From Leuctra nigra (Eukaryota; Arthropoda; Insecta; Plecoptera; Leuctridae): DNA of 64,000 nucleotides. The stretch is taken from contig OW203762.1 of the NCBI GenBank assembly GCA_934045905.1, positions 16,400,345 to 16,464,344 on the forward strand, written 5' to 3'. Of the stretch, positions 1 to 12,915 are shown piece after piece; position 1 is the stretch's first letter, and each line of letters begins with the position of its first letter. The translations under genes were made by a program, and so were the position numbers. Below the pieces are notes generated by a model that was not told the origin of the DNA, made no database searches, and saw only the letters and a list, made by a program, of their open reading frames with translations.

Positions 1-660
1 AGTAATACCTATGCCTAAGACAGTAATGCTCTAAATTTGCACTCTGGAGGTGCCTGTTTCATTTCCGTAACCTATACCTTCCTATTTCTTGATTTGGTAA
101 GCCGAGAGGCAAATGCTGGGAAGGTTCCTAACTAATAGACAGCGACCATCTCCTTCCCACCATCAATTCTTTCCGTTTTTCTCATAGGTACTGTCGTAAA
201 TATCCTCACAACCCTTCCTTTGTCACCATTAGCCTAATTGGAGAAGAGTGCAACGTAAATAGCGCGATTCCAGCAAGTTTCACACAAACATGACTACATA
301 TAATGTTTAGCTCTTAATCAAGCAACGGCCCAATTCAAACGTGCTGAGAATGTGTACATAACAATGGCATTAATAGCATTTATTTTTCTGATCATTTAGA
401 ATTGCTCATTGGAGAATTATCCCTCTAAAGATACTAGAATATATATTTTAAAAAATGGTCACCCCTGTCACATTTTTTCTTTAAATATCAGTTTACTTTA
501 TGTCCCCAATTTTGAAAGAAAAATTTTGTACGATACGAAGTCAATTTGCTTTCAAATAAATGACTAATTAGTTGCCGTCAACATCCTCTCTCCATATGAA
601 AGTCCAATCTCACGTTAGACGCTATTTGAATAAATATTGGTAGAAGGGGTGGGCGGGAGT

Positions 661-681
661 GGGGGGGGGGGGGGGGAGGGG
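661..681 (+). repeat. Poly-G tract
   Basis: G16 followed by AGGGG. Similar runs are at 22133-22149 (G17) and 35362-35377 (G16), and C11 is near 17091-17101. No promoter or gene start is visible beside them. Confidence 0.9.
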
Positions 682-1149
682 ATTTGTAGTTCTTAAATGT
701 TTTTTAACTCTTTATTGTTGCTTACAATTACACAAAAGGATTAAGTGCTCGTACTACATTAAATGTTTTACCATGGTCTCTTTGACAAACTTTTTGCAGT
801 ATAGGGTTGTATGCTATAGTGACGTTAATATACGCTTTTGTCTCTAGCGCCTTAACGAAAAATCTGCCCACTTCCAAACTTTCAGGGAATTTGAACATTA
901 TAACCACAAATAATATATATTTTTTTCAAAATTTTAAAAGTGGCCTTTTCGGGGAAACCACCCCTTTAAAATCAAAAAGTGATTTGGTCACCCCTTAATG
1001 TATTATAAAACAAAACAAAATAATAATTTTATGAAAGCGCGTCTTATTATACACATTTATTAAAAAAGATCATCAACCTATGTCATATGGTTACAAAGTT
1101 ATGAGAGTTTATATAAACCACCCTTAGTTAAAATCGAATTTATTTAAGG

Positions 1150-1670
1150 GGCTGTAGGGCCGACCCCGTGGCAGTTAAGCCCTAAATAAAAAATACGTGT
1201 CCGCTTATTTTGTATATGGAACAATCCTACCAAGTTTGGTCGAAATCAAAAGGGGTGACGCAAAAAATCTTGACTATTTGGGTGCTTTGAAATGGATTTA
1301 CCCTAGAGCAGAAAATCTCAAACATTATATAAAACTGCGATGTATGCCCGTTAAACAGATCGATCTTATATTGTGTTCACACATTTATATCTTATGAGTG
1401 GTCCCAGGTATACTTTTTGGACGAGATTCTGTGATTTTTTAAAATTAACAAGTAACCGTTCAATCATAAGGTTCAATCGATCTACTTAAAACTTTGCATG
1501 GTTATTGGGACCAATATTTTAGGAATTGTTGGAGATTTTCATACAAGTCTGTGACGAAATTCAAGAATTATTGGCTTTTAATGGACATTTTCGATCGACA
1601 AAATTTCGGTTCGAGGTGTTGCGCGTATCCGTGCTCGCTCATCAACGCGTTTCTCAGAGCGTTTTCCTAG
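1150..1670 (+). mobile_element. GAGCGAGCG-family element, copy A (5'-truncated)
   Basis: From about 1320 the sequence follows copy C: GAGTGGTCCCAGGTATAC, TTCAAGAATTATTGGCTTTT, CGAGGTGTTGCG, GTGCTCGCTCATCAACGCGT and the end GCGTTTTCCTAG followed by T. The left boundary is unclear and the GAGCGAGCG start is absent. The open frames inside are chance frames. Confidence 0.65.
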
Positions 1671-2787
1671 TGAGTAAATATTTTAAGTGGCCGACTCATA
1701 TTTTTATACTGCAGTATAATTTAATCTAATAATGTTGGAAGGATGTAAAGGAGGAAGGATGGAAGGTGGCTGTCGTGCACTTGCGAAATTCTAAGTCACA
1801 TTTCAAAACTTGATTATCCAAACGACAACTCTGAGGTAAAAGCAGATGGCGAGCATGTGACGTTGGAGGGTTTGATTTTAAGAACCAACCAACCACGTCA
1901 TATCTTCATTCGACAAACATTGACGGGAGTTCGATCTTGAACTCAGCAGTATACCGTCAATTATTAGGTCCACGGTGTACTTATTACTTTACTTGTGACT
2001 GAAGCTGAAATACAGACATTAACATCTTTTAAATCCTGTAAATAATCACAAAGAAGTTAGACTAAGTTGTTGCCGAGAATTCAATAATTTGAAAATATGA
2101 AGTATTTTTTCTGAAATGCAAACTTACAAATTCATTTTTTTAAATTGTAAACATGTGCATTTAAATCAGTGTCTCGGAGGTACAAGTCAGAAAGGCAATT
2201 TTCTCGATTTTGCATTGAACACTTTTAGAATTATGTAATCAATCTCTATCAAATTACATTTTGACTGATATCAACAAATAGAGTTTATTAAAGTATTCTC
2301 TTCCACAATGACTCATGTACCTTTACAAATATAATTGGTTTATGAACTCACCTTAAGAATTGAAAAGGTCATTCATCCTTGTACCTCTGTTGAACAACAG
2401 AACTAATTTTCTTGTAAAATCTTCCTAGATCCCACATACTGAAACCATAATCTTGTATTGCAAGATGCAGCGGGTGACTGCCCCCGACCCCCCTTACCAT
2501 TAACATCCTCAACACAACACCGAGAGATTCCAGCTTCATACATTTTCAATCAGCACAAACCAACAGCATCTATTGTCTTCATTTCCCCAAGCGATTGCAA
2601 GTAGCTGAATGCACCGCCGACTAGAATCTGCAAGCAACAAGCCACTGCTACGTCAGATTACGTGTCATTAACTGCGGATGAATGGGATGACTTAATTAAC
2701 GGATAGTAATTGACATGATATCATTCAGACTCATCAAAACACTATTGTCATAATATTACATAATCTTTGTTAATTGAGGAGCTCAAG
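1671..2787. other. AT-rich DNA without assignable features
   Basis: A weak trace of the SINE body (GGAGGAAGGATGGAAGGTGG) is near 1750. Otherwise there are no repeats, RNA genes or coding signal that I can support. Confidence 0.4.
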
Positions 2788-2976
2788 TTGTGTTCACTTC
2801 TCGATACTATAGTCAGTCAGCCATTACTTCTTCTACATGACTGAGCCTGTAGTAAGGCAGCCATTACTACAATATAGTTAAACTACTTCACTGAGCCTGT
2901 AGTAAGGCAGCCATTACTGTCGCGTGTTCACGACTTTTCGAGACTATAGTCAGTCAGCCACTGACTATAGTCAGTT
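2788..2976. repeat. Short clustered repeats with ACTATAGTCAGTCAGCCA
   Basis: CTGAGCCTGTAGTAAGGCAG is present at 2841 and 2891 (period 50), and ACTATAGTCAGTCAGCCA at 2806 and 2943. CTGACTATAGTCAG (2961-2974) is a perfect palindrome. The outer copies of GTGTTCAC...CGA bracket the cluster. Confidence 0.75.
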
Positions 2977-4502
2977 CTAATCATCGCAAAATGGTAGCCA
3001 TCTGAATTTAAATATTAAGAAAAATACATTGATTCTCTGTCAACTCCCGATTGATTTGGTGTATGGACTTATTACATCAAAAATGAAATGTAATTTTAAA
3101 CATATAATAAAACATTCTTAGTAAACACGTGGTGTGAAATGTCGGCATGTAAGATTTTGCGTTTGTATCAAGAATCATTTTTAGAAGGAGGGGAACAAAC
3201 CATAAAATAAAAAATATCATGTTATACTCTTCCAAATGTTAGCAAATACATATTAAATATTTATAATTTGTTTTCTCTATTATTATTTGACCCTATGTTT
3301 CATCCAAATGGGGCTGAATTTAAAAATTCTAAATAAAAGCTATTGTTTTGTTACTTTTCTTCAACAAATCCTGAAAGTTTTATCAAGCTTCGTATTCAAT
3401 TAAATTATTTTAAATTATTTTGAAACAAAAGGTTGACATTGTTTTTTATACCTTTTCGTGGTTTTCTTCCATCGAGAGAAAAAGCGAAGAAGTTCTTTCT
3501 TATACAAACCACATACAGCTGTCACATAACTCGTAGTGGCTGTGATTCTATTCTATCTGGATCCGAATCTTTGCACTACTTTACTCGAAGATGTTCTTCC
3601 TCGTCGAGTAAGTAGTGTCTAGCTGGTTGATAATATCAATCCGCCGTCATTGTCTGGAGCTCTCATTGTCTCTCAGTAATTACGACATAACGAGTAGAGA
3701 TGACGCTGCCTGGATATTATCACGAATGTCACGAGTTAAACCTTCTTTAATGAGCACTCGTTGCTTGTGTCTTGCTGTACTTCATTTGCCAATTACTTCA
3801 TTAACTAGAAACAGGATTTCATGAGAAGAGACATTTTCACATCAATCGAATTAAATTGATTTTTACAATCAGCTAGTTTCGTAACCACCTTACTGTAGGT
3901 AGCTCACTGATTATTAAATTTACTTTACTCTTAGATTTAAGAAAATCAATGATTTTTAACTGAGAAGCAGAGAAAAGTGGGTTCGAGTCAATCATTCAAT
4001 TCTAAGTTGTTTTGTAGCTTTCATGAAAGGTATTTTTGGAGCAACCACAATTTATTGGACAGGCGAGAAAAATATTACATTTTTATTTGGAAATTAAATG
4101 AGATGGAAATCTTTTTCCACAAAATTATAAGTATTCGCACCATACACAAAATTGATTTATGCCAGTTATTTTAATTTGATAGCACTGCTGTTCACATGTT
4201 TGAACAAATTTAATTTAGACATTATTAACCTAAAATACTATCTTCCACTTATTCGATTTTAATTTCGATACGTATTTTTGTCAATGAAGCAAAGAATGTG
4301 TAATTTTATCAATACTAACAGCTTTTACTACCGCTATGTACTAAGTGAGTGCAGATTATAGCCATGTGACTTCATGATCGGCACTAGTGTGGCAAAAATG
4401 GAACCAAGCCCCGTAGAAAACATGGATATTTCAAGTGAAAACATCACCTGAAAGTAGCAGTGAATTTTATAGAATATGGTTCATTATTGATCAATTAATC
4501 TC

Positions 4503-4690
4503 TCACTACTATTATCGTCTCACTGTTCTGTAACTGGGCTCGTAGCAACGAATGATTATGATGATGATGATGATGATGATGACGTTAATGTTAGGGAGAT
4601 GAAGAAAGTGTAATGATGAAGGTAGGAAGGAGGGGGTAGTGGCCTATGAATAGGGAACCTTCCCATAATTTGCATCAACTGAGGAAAACA
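4503..4690 (-). mobile_element. SINE fragment with (ATG)n microsatellite
   Basis: AACGAATGATTATGATGATG and then GGAAGGAGGGGGTAGTGGCCTATGAATAGGGAACCTTCCC match the SINE body at 45.5-45.8 kb. A run of about nine ATG/GAT triplets occupies 4558-4582, so the microsatellite has grown inside the element. No tRNA-like head is visible. Confidence 0.5.
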
Positions 4691-5324
4691 GAAACATTCA
4701 GTTGAAAAACTGAACTGTATAATCAGCGGAAGGTAGGATTCTGGAGACAAATCCAGAGCTTCAGCCAATTTTCTCAGTTGTAAAATCATTTTCAAGCCTT
4801 GAATTAATACTCTACGTAAATAGCATAAATTGCATAGCTACAGGTAAACAATAACTGCTTATTGTGATTTCGAAGTGGGACAATTTTATAATGAGTTAAA
4901 GTTCCTAAATGATCAGCTACTCAAGCTAGTCCCGTCCCAGTAGCTAGCATGTAGATTAAACACACACAATTATGTAACGGCCAAGGGCGAGGGGATAAGC
5001 CGGGGAGTTTATTTGCGAATATTTTATACGAAGTACGATAATCTGGCGCAGGTTTTATGATATAATGGCGGAACTATGAACGGTTTATAGAGGGATTTTA
5101 TGTGGGATCCGTATGATATATTCACACTTTTAGAATAATGTATATAGACTTAGCTTTAAGCCTGCTAAAGTGAGATTTGATAATGCACACACAAAAAAGT
5201 CGTAATTTTAAATTGAAATTTTTGTTTATTTTTACACGTACGTGGTATCATTGATTTTCTTTGGTATGGTTTGAAAAATGTAATTAAGAGACGTAAAAAG
5301 ACGGCAATGAGCATTGCTTACAGG

Positions 5325-6109
5325 CAGGGACCCGAACCGGAACCGGAACCGGAACCTAGAACCGGTATGAACCTTTATAATTTCGGAACCAGAACCGGAA
5401 CCGGAACCGTTATACTTTTTCCCCAAAGAACCGGAACCGGAACCCGAACCTTTATAATCAATTAGGTTCTTAAAGGTTCTTAAAGGTTCTTTAAGGTTCC
5501 TTCTTAATTAATAAAAAATCATGTTTATCTTGATATAATGTTATTCACAAAGTTGTATTACGTTTATTTTTTGATAAAATTTCCAAAATGTATTTTTTGT
5601 AGAAATTTTTAATTCTAGATAAGAAATAATAATTCTTCATTATGCAAACGCTGCTCGAGTTATCAATTTTTGAATCTGACTACTGCGATGAGAACTGCAT
5701 TGCCGACAATTTGAATATGATAGCCCAGGAAAAATGAATGTTTATGTTGTCTTAAATGGAGAAAATTGCAGCCACTAAACAGTCCCTCCTCTGATATTTA
5801 CTCTGCGCACCAACCTGTGAATTTTATACAGACACTGCCTACACCAGTGCTTGCGTTCCTAGGAAAATCCAAATCCAATAATTCCTTTAAATTTTGACAT
5901 AAGTAATACTGAAGTTTTATAATATAGTTTGATTTAAAATTTGAGAACCGGAACCGGAACCCAGGACCTTTATGCAGGAACCGGAACCGGAACCGAACCT
6001 TTAAGAATCTTTGTTTAAGAACCGGAACCGGAACCCGAACCTTTATAAAATACAATTGTAGAACCGGAACCGGAACCCGAACCTTTATTAATAAAGTTTC
6101 GGGTCCCTG
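5325..6109. mobile_element. hAT-like non-autonomous element with (GGAACC)n arms
   Basis: The 785-bp element has 12-bp perfect terminal inverted repeats, CAGGGACCCGAA, and is flanked by perfect 8-bp duplications CTTACAGG (5317-5324 and 6110-6117). An 8-bp target site and CAGGG ends are hallmarks of hAT transposons. Both arms carry runs of GGAACC/CCGGAA (5333-5456 and 5945-6086) in the same orientation, plus AGGTTCTTAA repeats near 5465-5500. Open frames here (Pro-Glu or Arg-Phe repeats) are repeat artefacts. No transposase is recognised. Confidence 0.82.
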
Positions 6110-6357
6110 CTTACAGGGTACTGTTGCAATTCAACTTCTCACTAATTTTCAGAGTTCACTTTATTTCCCAGCAGTGTCAATATTACCGATTATATAACAC
6201 TTATTTCATTTGTATTCATTTGATAATGACAGTGGAGATGTGTCAGCTCGGTGATTGTATTATTTTTGTTGTGGAATGAATAAGAAAGTAGAAAATTGTT
6301 AAAGTAGGATCAATTATCGAATTTGGAACATGTAATTCACCATCGCAAAACATAGTT

Positions 6358-6420
6358 GTATACCAAGGTGTTTATATAAGTTGGTAGCAACCAGCTTATA
6401 TAAACACCTTGGTTGTATAC
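6358..6420. repeat. Near-perfect hairpin
   Basis: CCAAGGTGTTTATATAAG (6363-6380) and its exact complement (6395-6412) are separated by 14 nt, with TGGT/ACCA pairing continuing into the loop. GTATAC on both outer sides extends the stem after a small bulge. The whole is about 63 nt, either a relic of a small inverted element or an RNA hairpin. Confidence 0.7.
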
Positions 6421-7111
6421 TATCAATAATACTAAATTTTTACCCTCCAAAAGTCATGCATTCAATTTGTATTTGATTTCTACGAATGAATTTTAAAATT
6501 TTCTGGTAATAACTGCAGGTGTTTGTCTTTGTTATTCGTGTAGATCCTTACACATTTATGAAATGAAATTTCATCAAACTTCCATGTAGATTCGATGCAT
6601 AATATTCATATATATTAATTCATAGTTTAGCAAACATTCAACTAGTTTATCTCGAAACAGCGAAAGTTGTCTCTGAAACTAAAACATACAAACTCTATGC
6701 AATGAAACACAATATTAGATGAGCTGCAACGAACCCTCCAACTAAAACATAATATTTGACAAACTTCAGAACACAAAGCAAAGTGTGCCAATTTCCATTG
6801 ACATATTTAACAATCAACAACCATAACACAGCAATGCAGCTGGCGCACTCTTAAAACAACACTTCTAAACAAGTTCCAAATTTAGTTGAGATAATCCTCC
6901 ATCGCACCACCATAAATTAGAACATTTCTGATTTATTATTCAGCGTCAGTTGTAAAACTAAATTGCGTGTAATCCTTAAACAATGTTTGTTGCTAAGCCT
7001 CAGCTAAAATTAACTGTCCTAATGTTTTATTCCACTCGTGCGACGCCATGTTGAATTTCCTCGGCTTAAGGAGACGCCGATTGCCTCCACCCCCTCCTCC
7101 CACCGCCCACT

Positions 7112-7235
7112 CTAAACGCCGGCCGATAATTCTCCGCTTGCAGGTGCTTGTATTAGGATTTCAATGTCCTGTAATCTGTACGGGTCAAGGGGGTCATGGT
7201 AAGACGGGTTCCGTCCCTTGTTTCGACTGCTGAGG
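7112..7235 (-). other. Possible terminal coding exon (weak)
   Basis: After a possible acceptor (ATTTACCCTCAG) the minus strand reads SRNKGRNPSYHDPLDPYRLQ, then DIEILIQAPASGELSAGV and TAG. Local GC content is raised compared with the flanks. It could be a last exon of the receptor or of another minus-strand gene, but its phase does not follow exon f directly, so at least one more exon would be needed. I do not recognise the peptide. Confidence 0.2.
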
Positions 7236-7809
7236 GTAAATAATCCTATTAACTTCAGCATCGATGGCGACGCGGACGTGGCGTAGAGATGGTCAAGTTT
7301 ATCGTACACAATATTAAGACTGTAATTATCAGATGAAGCGAGTGTCTTATTTTGACTGTTTTTGACTAGGATAATTTTTCGGTTGTTTTGCTGGATACAG
7401 ATAACACCGTTTCTCCGATTGAGCTGAAAATTTGAACCCCACTTGATCGATTTGGTTTATAATTTTTAAACAATATCCACTTTGAAAGTGAAATTAAATA
7501 ATTCTATTTAGTTGAAGAGTAAAAATGTTCCAAACAAGTTCAAAATTTGTATAGGGTTCATAGTGATACTAACATGTTATCTTATTATATACAAATTTTT
7601 AGCAAAATCGGCCAAGAAATTAAAGATTTCTTGACATTTTTAGATTTAATTGACATATTTTTATTTTTCTGTCGAGAAAGTAAATTCACATCACCTTGAT
7701 CAATGGCATACCATTCTTTACATCTCATGGTCTATGGATCAACGACTCTCACACAGCATATAAGAACTGTAATTACGTTAATCAACACTTTATACAGTGC
7801 GTTTTCTTA

Positions 7810-7956
7810 GGGTCAGTCTTTCAATACTCTGCTAACTTTTAAACTGTCGATTAGGACTGTATTGTCATGGCAACAACCAATGACATTCCTAGAATAACTA
7901 CTAACTAACTGTTAAGAGCTAATTGAGATTTTAGCAGAGTATTGAAAGACCGGGCC
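7810..7956. mobile_element. PIF/Harbinger-like MITE (family 1)
   Basis: Ends are GGGTCAGTCTTTCAATACTC and, inverted, GGCCCGGTCTTTCAATACTC. TTA duplications lie at 7807-7809 and 7957-7959. The core contains ATTGTCATGGCAACAACCAA, shared with copies at about 20469-20592 and 40763-40897. A 3-bp TTA/TAA site and GGCCCGG-type ends suggest PIF/Harbinger mobilisation. Confidence 0.8.
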
Positions 7957-8700
7957 TTAGAATTAGAAAATATAAACTTGAACCCAACATTTATTTCTGT
8001 CTGGTATTGTTGGACTTGGGCTGACTTTAACCTGAATAGAACCTCATTATTTGCCAGCGTCCTATTCATGCCAGACAAAACACGTCTTGTACGACGCCTG
8101 TGGAGTCTTTCAAACATATTGTGCTGAGTACACAATCTTTGTACGTACACATACATACACATCTACACATACTTACATACATGTAAGTCACATACGTACA
8201 GACTGGTAGATTGGACAGTTGGGTTATTTCGAATCTTAAATCATTATTTAGATAATACTTTGGAATAAAAAAATCATATCTGAGGACAATGATTATCAAC
8301 AACGTTGGTGAGATTGTGGGAAGATTTTTGGTAAGGAGTAATTTTTGGTAATTTTAATCAGCCCATGTTTGTCAAATTTGGCGCATCATATTTCTTCAAT
8401 CTTCTCGTCTCTTTCCACCATATCAATTCACTTCTCTTCATGTTTTCACCACTTCTCTTTCTTCCTTTCTTCCTTCAATGTTCCGCTCTCTTTCACAAAT
8501 CCATTTCAATTTGATCTTTTACTACTCTTCATTTATTTTTTCCTGTCATCTCCATCATATCCATAATAATTCATTAGCCATTACTTTTCTAAGTCATTTC
8601 AGTCCTTCACTTCCAAACTTGTAATTTAATTAACTTACCTACTAACATTTCATTACTAATTTTTTTTAATAATATTGTTTTAAACACCTAAGTAGTGCAG

Positions 8701-8940
8701 GGGCTGGATTCACAAAGAAGTATAACTTTATGACCGAAAAAACGAATATCAATATTAGCAAATACCATGTTTTACCGGCATATCTTTATGAATTCAATTG
8801 TACAAATAGCCATTTATAATGATAAAATAATACGTTTTAACATGGTAATATCATGGTGATAAAGATATTGGTAGTTGTAATGCTATACCGGCATAAAGTT
8901 ATGCCGGTATAAGGCTTAAAACCTTTTGTGAATCCAGACC
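8701..8940. mobile_element. MITE with GGATTCACAAA ends
   Basis: The TIRs are GGGCTGGATTCACAAA (8701-8716) and, inverted, GGTCTGGATTCACAAA (8925-8940). CAG is duplicated on each side (8698-8700 and 8941-8943). Internal sub-terminal motifs ACCGGCATA and TGCCGGTATAA form further inverted repeats. A solitary related end (GGCTGGATTCACACAAG) occurs at 54849-54866. Confidence 0.75.
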
Positions 8941-8943
8941 CAG

Positions 8944-11900
8944 CAACATATTTACCGCGAAAGTGTAGTACAAGTGCCAATATAGTCTAATGGAGGCGTT
9001 CGGAAACTACATAAGTTCCATCTTACATCTCCAATGAGAGCCGAAACACTTTGACATGCAGAAACAACTTCTCGCACACCAAGCCTTCTAGAAGCAATCC
9101 ATCTCAATTTCTCTAAATGTCGGTAAGACTCATTTTTCAGACATGATTTTCAACTCCCACGAACCCATCCGTGTTTACAGCAAATATAAGATCTTGGAGC
9201 AAGTTTCTTGGTATTGAAGAATGAGCTGCCTCAGGACATCTGTAAGATGAGCTACTGAAATAGTCAGAAGACGGGAGTAAATAAACTTGCTTGGGATCCT
9301 GCTAATTGAACTTTGCAAGTGCAATTTTGTAACGCCCTAATATCAGAGTAGGTATATATCTGTTAGTCTTTGTGAACCACTTGATTCGATAACGCCCTGG
9401 AGGACTATTAAAGATATCTAGTGGAACTGCGTGGCACACCCAAGTTCTAATCCGTTTCAATCGCTGTGGAGGAAAACAAATCTGGATTCGATGTTGGATC
9501 ATTTCTCATTCGAATCTTATCCGTACATATTACATTATTATGTGTCACCATTTAAAATCACATGATCTTTAATAATTGATGCTGAACTTGGAATTGCATT
9601 AAAATTAAAATTAAATCCTGTTTCTGCCACCATTTGTATAATTTACAAATTAGAATCTTATAACTATAGGTGTTCTCGCTTTTATTACAAAGTACTAAAA
9701 CTTCGGATCCAGTTTATAATCAAATAAAGAAAATAATTATTAGCTTATTCTCCATTGATTGTTTATGTAAGTATATGCAATATTTCGTATCACCGTGGAA
9801 TCTATTAACAAAACAAATAATTTGAAAATTCCTCGATGGCGAGTAACTCCTACAGCCCCTCAAACTGTCCTTCCTATTCAGACCTACCAACGAACCTAAA
9901 TCTAAGCAATGTTGGAAATATACCTACTTGTTGTTCTACTGCCACGTTAGGGTGGAGCGGACTATATACATTTGTCTGTATAGTATTATATTTCTGTTTA
10001 ATTCAATGTTTAATTATTTCTGTTTATATTCCTAAACACGTTTCATACCTTTTAAACCCCCTCTCCATTAACGCACTTGAAATTCACAATTTTTATGCAT
10101 TACGTAACTTTCTTTTTGAATGTTTTAAAAAATGAGGTCAATGAAAATGTGCCAGTGTTTTCTTCTCATCAAGAAGAGAAACGTGTTCTGCTAGACTCAT
10201 TATTCAGCTGACAAAATCTTAACTGATTCTCCTCGGGAAACGTGCCTGCTCATTATTTTCGCAACAAAATACAACTTTCATAATTCCACTTGAACTGTTA
10301 TAGAAACACGAACTGCTCCATAATTAGCAAACCACATTATTAATTAAGCATGGTAACTTAATTGCATCTCCTCCACTTTAGTAGCATTGTTTATTATTAT
10401 TTTATATCTATCATCGTCACTCTCATAATTCATTTTTAACCTTTTCCACGGAGCTTTAAGCTTGTTTTACTCTGGCAACTGTGCAAACGAAGAGATCTTT
10501 AAGTACTCCTGTTTTCACAAGTGTCATGTTTGTATCTGAATATGAATACAATGCAAGAATGTAATTGTACTTCTTACTTCTTCTTATACTTCTTATTTGT
10601 ACTTTTGTTGTTCTTGTACTTATGTCCATTAAGCTTTAAACACTTTTCAAAAATTTATTTAAGTGTATGATGTCGCCTTTCCTCAGATACAAAATATAAT
10701 ACAACTATTGGGTTTAAACAACCCCAGTAAAATATCCCGGGCATGTGATAGCGATCATAATGACCAAAATAGACTGTATTTAAAATATTAAATTACAACC
10801 CAAAATGGACCGCACCCTTAGCACGGCGATTTGTCGAAATTTTAACATTAAAATTATTCATGGTCTTTATTTATGAACTTTTCCATTCTTGCAAATATAT
10901 TTTGGACCCTCAAACATTAAACTGTTTCAACCCCTCAACCATAGATAAATAAATGTTCTGCTATGCTATTACTGACTACTGCTGGGTGAACAGTAAGAGC
11001 AAAATTACCTCAGAGCTTTTATCAAAAGCGAAGTGAAACCTCCCGTAATTATGCTATAAAATCTTAAAGTAAGAGTGCCCAAGTTAAGAGCAGTGAAGCA
11101 TGAAGCATTTTTCATAATCTCGGTATATCCAATCTATTAGTTTTAAAATATTTTCTAAAAAAACTATCAGCAAAGATGAAAATAAAAAGCCAAAACAGAT
11201 GGGTGTTTTTTAAAAGAAATGTTATTCAAGATTATCCTGGGAAAATGCCGAGGCAAATTTTCCAGAGTGAATTGCCGACTTGAACGTTGGTGGAGGTGCC
11301 GTGTTGACGGTCTGCAAGTTTCAACAAGTCACAAACATCCTTAGTGATTACACTGCGCAATAATATTGTGTATAAGGAGTGATGAGGATATTTGCCTGGA
11401 GCTTCATTCACTCCACACTTTAGTGTTAACTGGAGCACACTCTTTTCCTGGATCTGTCCATGCATTGGCCCAGCGCCAGACGAAAGAGAACCACTGAATT
11501 CGATTACCGACGTGAAAAAAGAGAAGATAAGCCAAGTCTTTCAGATTACCGCGAATTCACAGCAAGCTCAGAATTGGAATACGCCGTTCAAGAATAAGTG
11601 GAACATGCACTAAATATGACAACGAAAAATAGGGTGTAAAATTTTTTTTTTTTTGTCCTTTGAAAGAATCTTGTTATAGGATCTTTTCAATCTTTTTCAA
11701 GTACGAAACCGCACTGAGACTTTTTCTTTATTGAACAATGTTACGTTAACGAGTTCCAGGAAATTTGCTCGTCAATGGCAGTTTCTATTTGACAATATAA
11801 AAGATTATAGACGTCCAGGGAAATTACGTTTTGGAGTGACTTTGCATAGTTAGTTTTATTGGTCAATTGGACTCAATAGGTTAATCGTCTGTATTGAACT

Positions 11901-12689
11901 TATGATAACATTCATTCTCTCGAACCATAAATCATCAGTAATTCATGTTGGTAGAACACAGATTTTATTACGATTATCGTAACAATCAAAATCACGTTTC
12001 CCCCGTTCTAGTTGCATCTCTTTCTATCGGAGAGATAAAAAATCAAACAACGTCTCCTTTTTTCCGACAAAAGTTTTTCTTTTTCTTGTGTTTTCTTTCA
12101 ACTGGCCATCAATCTTGAATGTGGCAAGTGGACCGGCCAGCCCCTTCGTTCTAGAAGATATTCTTGTAGTCGAGCTGTTACCTTCGAGTCGAGGGCCCTG
12201 GCCCACCCCTGGCCACTCGTTTTCACAGCATTCAAGGGTCAATGTGAACAGAAAGAGATTTAGGGGGAGAGAGATAAGATCAGTGGAGCTAGGTGCTAAA
12301 TCTCGGAGCTGTTAATCGGTAATTATTTGGCGGCTGCACGTTCTCTACGACCCCTTAGATTCAAAATATCGAATAAAACGGGTTATAAATTCCTGGATCG
12401 TTGTTAGTGTGGACCAAAGGGTGGATGGTAATTACATTAGAAAGTGCTACTTTGTGTTAAGAGTGCCCCTCACTTGAGTTTGCGTTAAAAATGTGATAAT
12501 ACAACACAAATGTGTGATTTAATTTAAATTTGCCAATTTGTATACTAATAGTTACCCAGTTCTGTCTGTCTGTCCCTGCGGAACGCCACCGCGCGCATCA
12601 TGCTTGATCTATTGAAAGTGGATGATTGGTCATGTTTTGCATGACGGGACCCTCTTGTGTTAGAATATTTTTATAAACTTATGAACGTT
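8944..12689. other. AT-rich non-coding stretch
   Basis: Several short open frames occur (for example 9836-10135 plus and 11232-11465 minus) but they lack domain signals, codon bias and splice context. T10-rich and CTT-type low-complexity patches are present near 10570-10620 and 11640. I see no gene. Confidence 0.4.
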
Positions 12690-12865
12690 GCACAATTCTG
12701 CGACTAGGATAATGGCGACTGTTGATTATAAGTTTGATTGCAAGATGATGAAGAGCGAGGAATGATGTGAAGGAGGCTGTCGTGACCAATTAGCAGGGAA
12801 TATACTCGGACTTTGACTTACGACTGAGAGAAATCACGATTGGGAGGAAGGAACCCGGGGCTTCG
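12690..12865 (-). mobile_element. Diverged SINE copy
   Basis: The segment shows the order 'ATGATGTGAAGGAGGCTGTCG', 'TTACGACTGAGAGAAATCACG' and 'GGAACCCGGGGC', parallel to the SINE copies at 42.2 and 45.6 kb. It is strongly diverged and lacks a clear tail. Family membership is from pattern only. Confidence 0.4.
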
Positions 12866-12915
12866 GAGAGCTTGGCCGAGCGTTGAGCGTTACAGAGTCA
12901 TCGTACTCAATAATA

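Noticed and set aside
5271..6055. Pro-Glu and Arg-Phe repeat proteins
   Set aside because: The frames come from (GGAACC)n runs inside a hAT-like element with target duplications.
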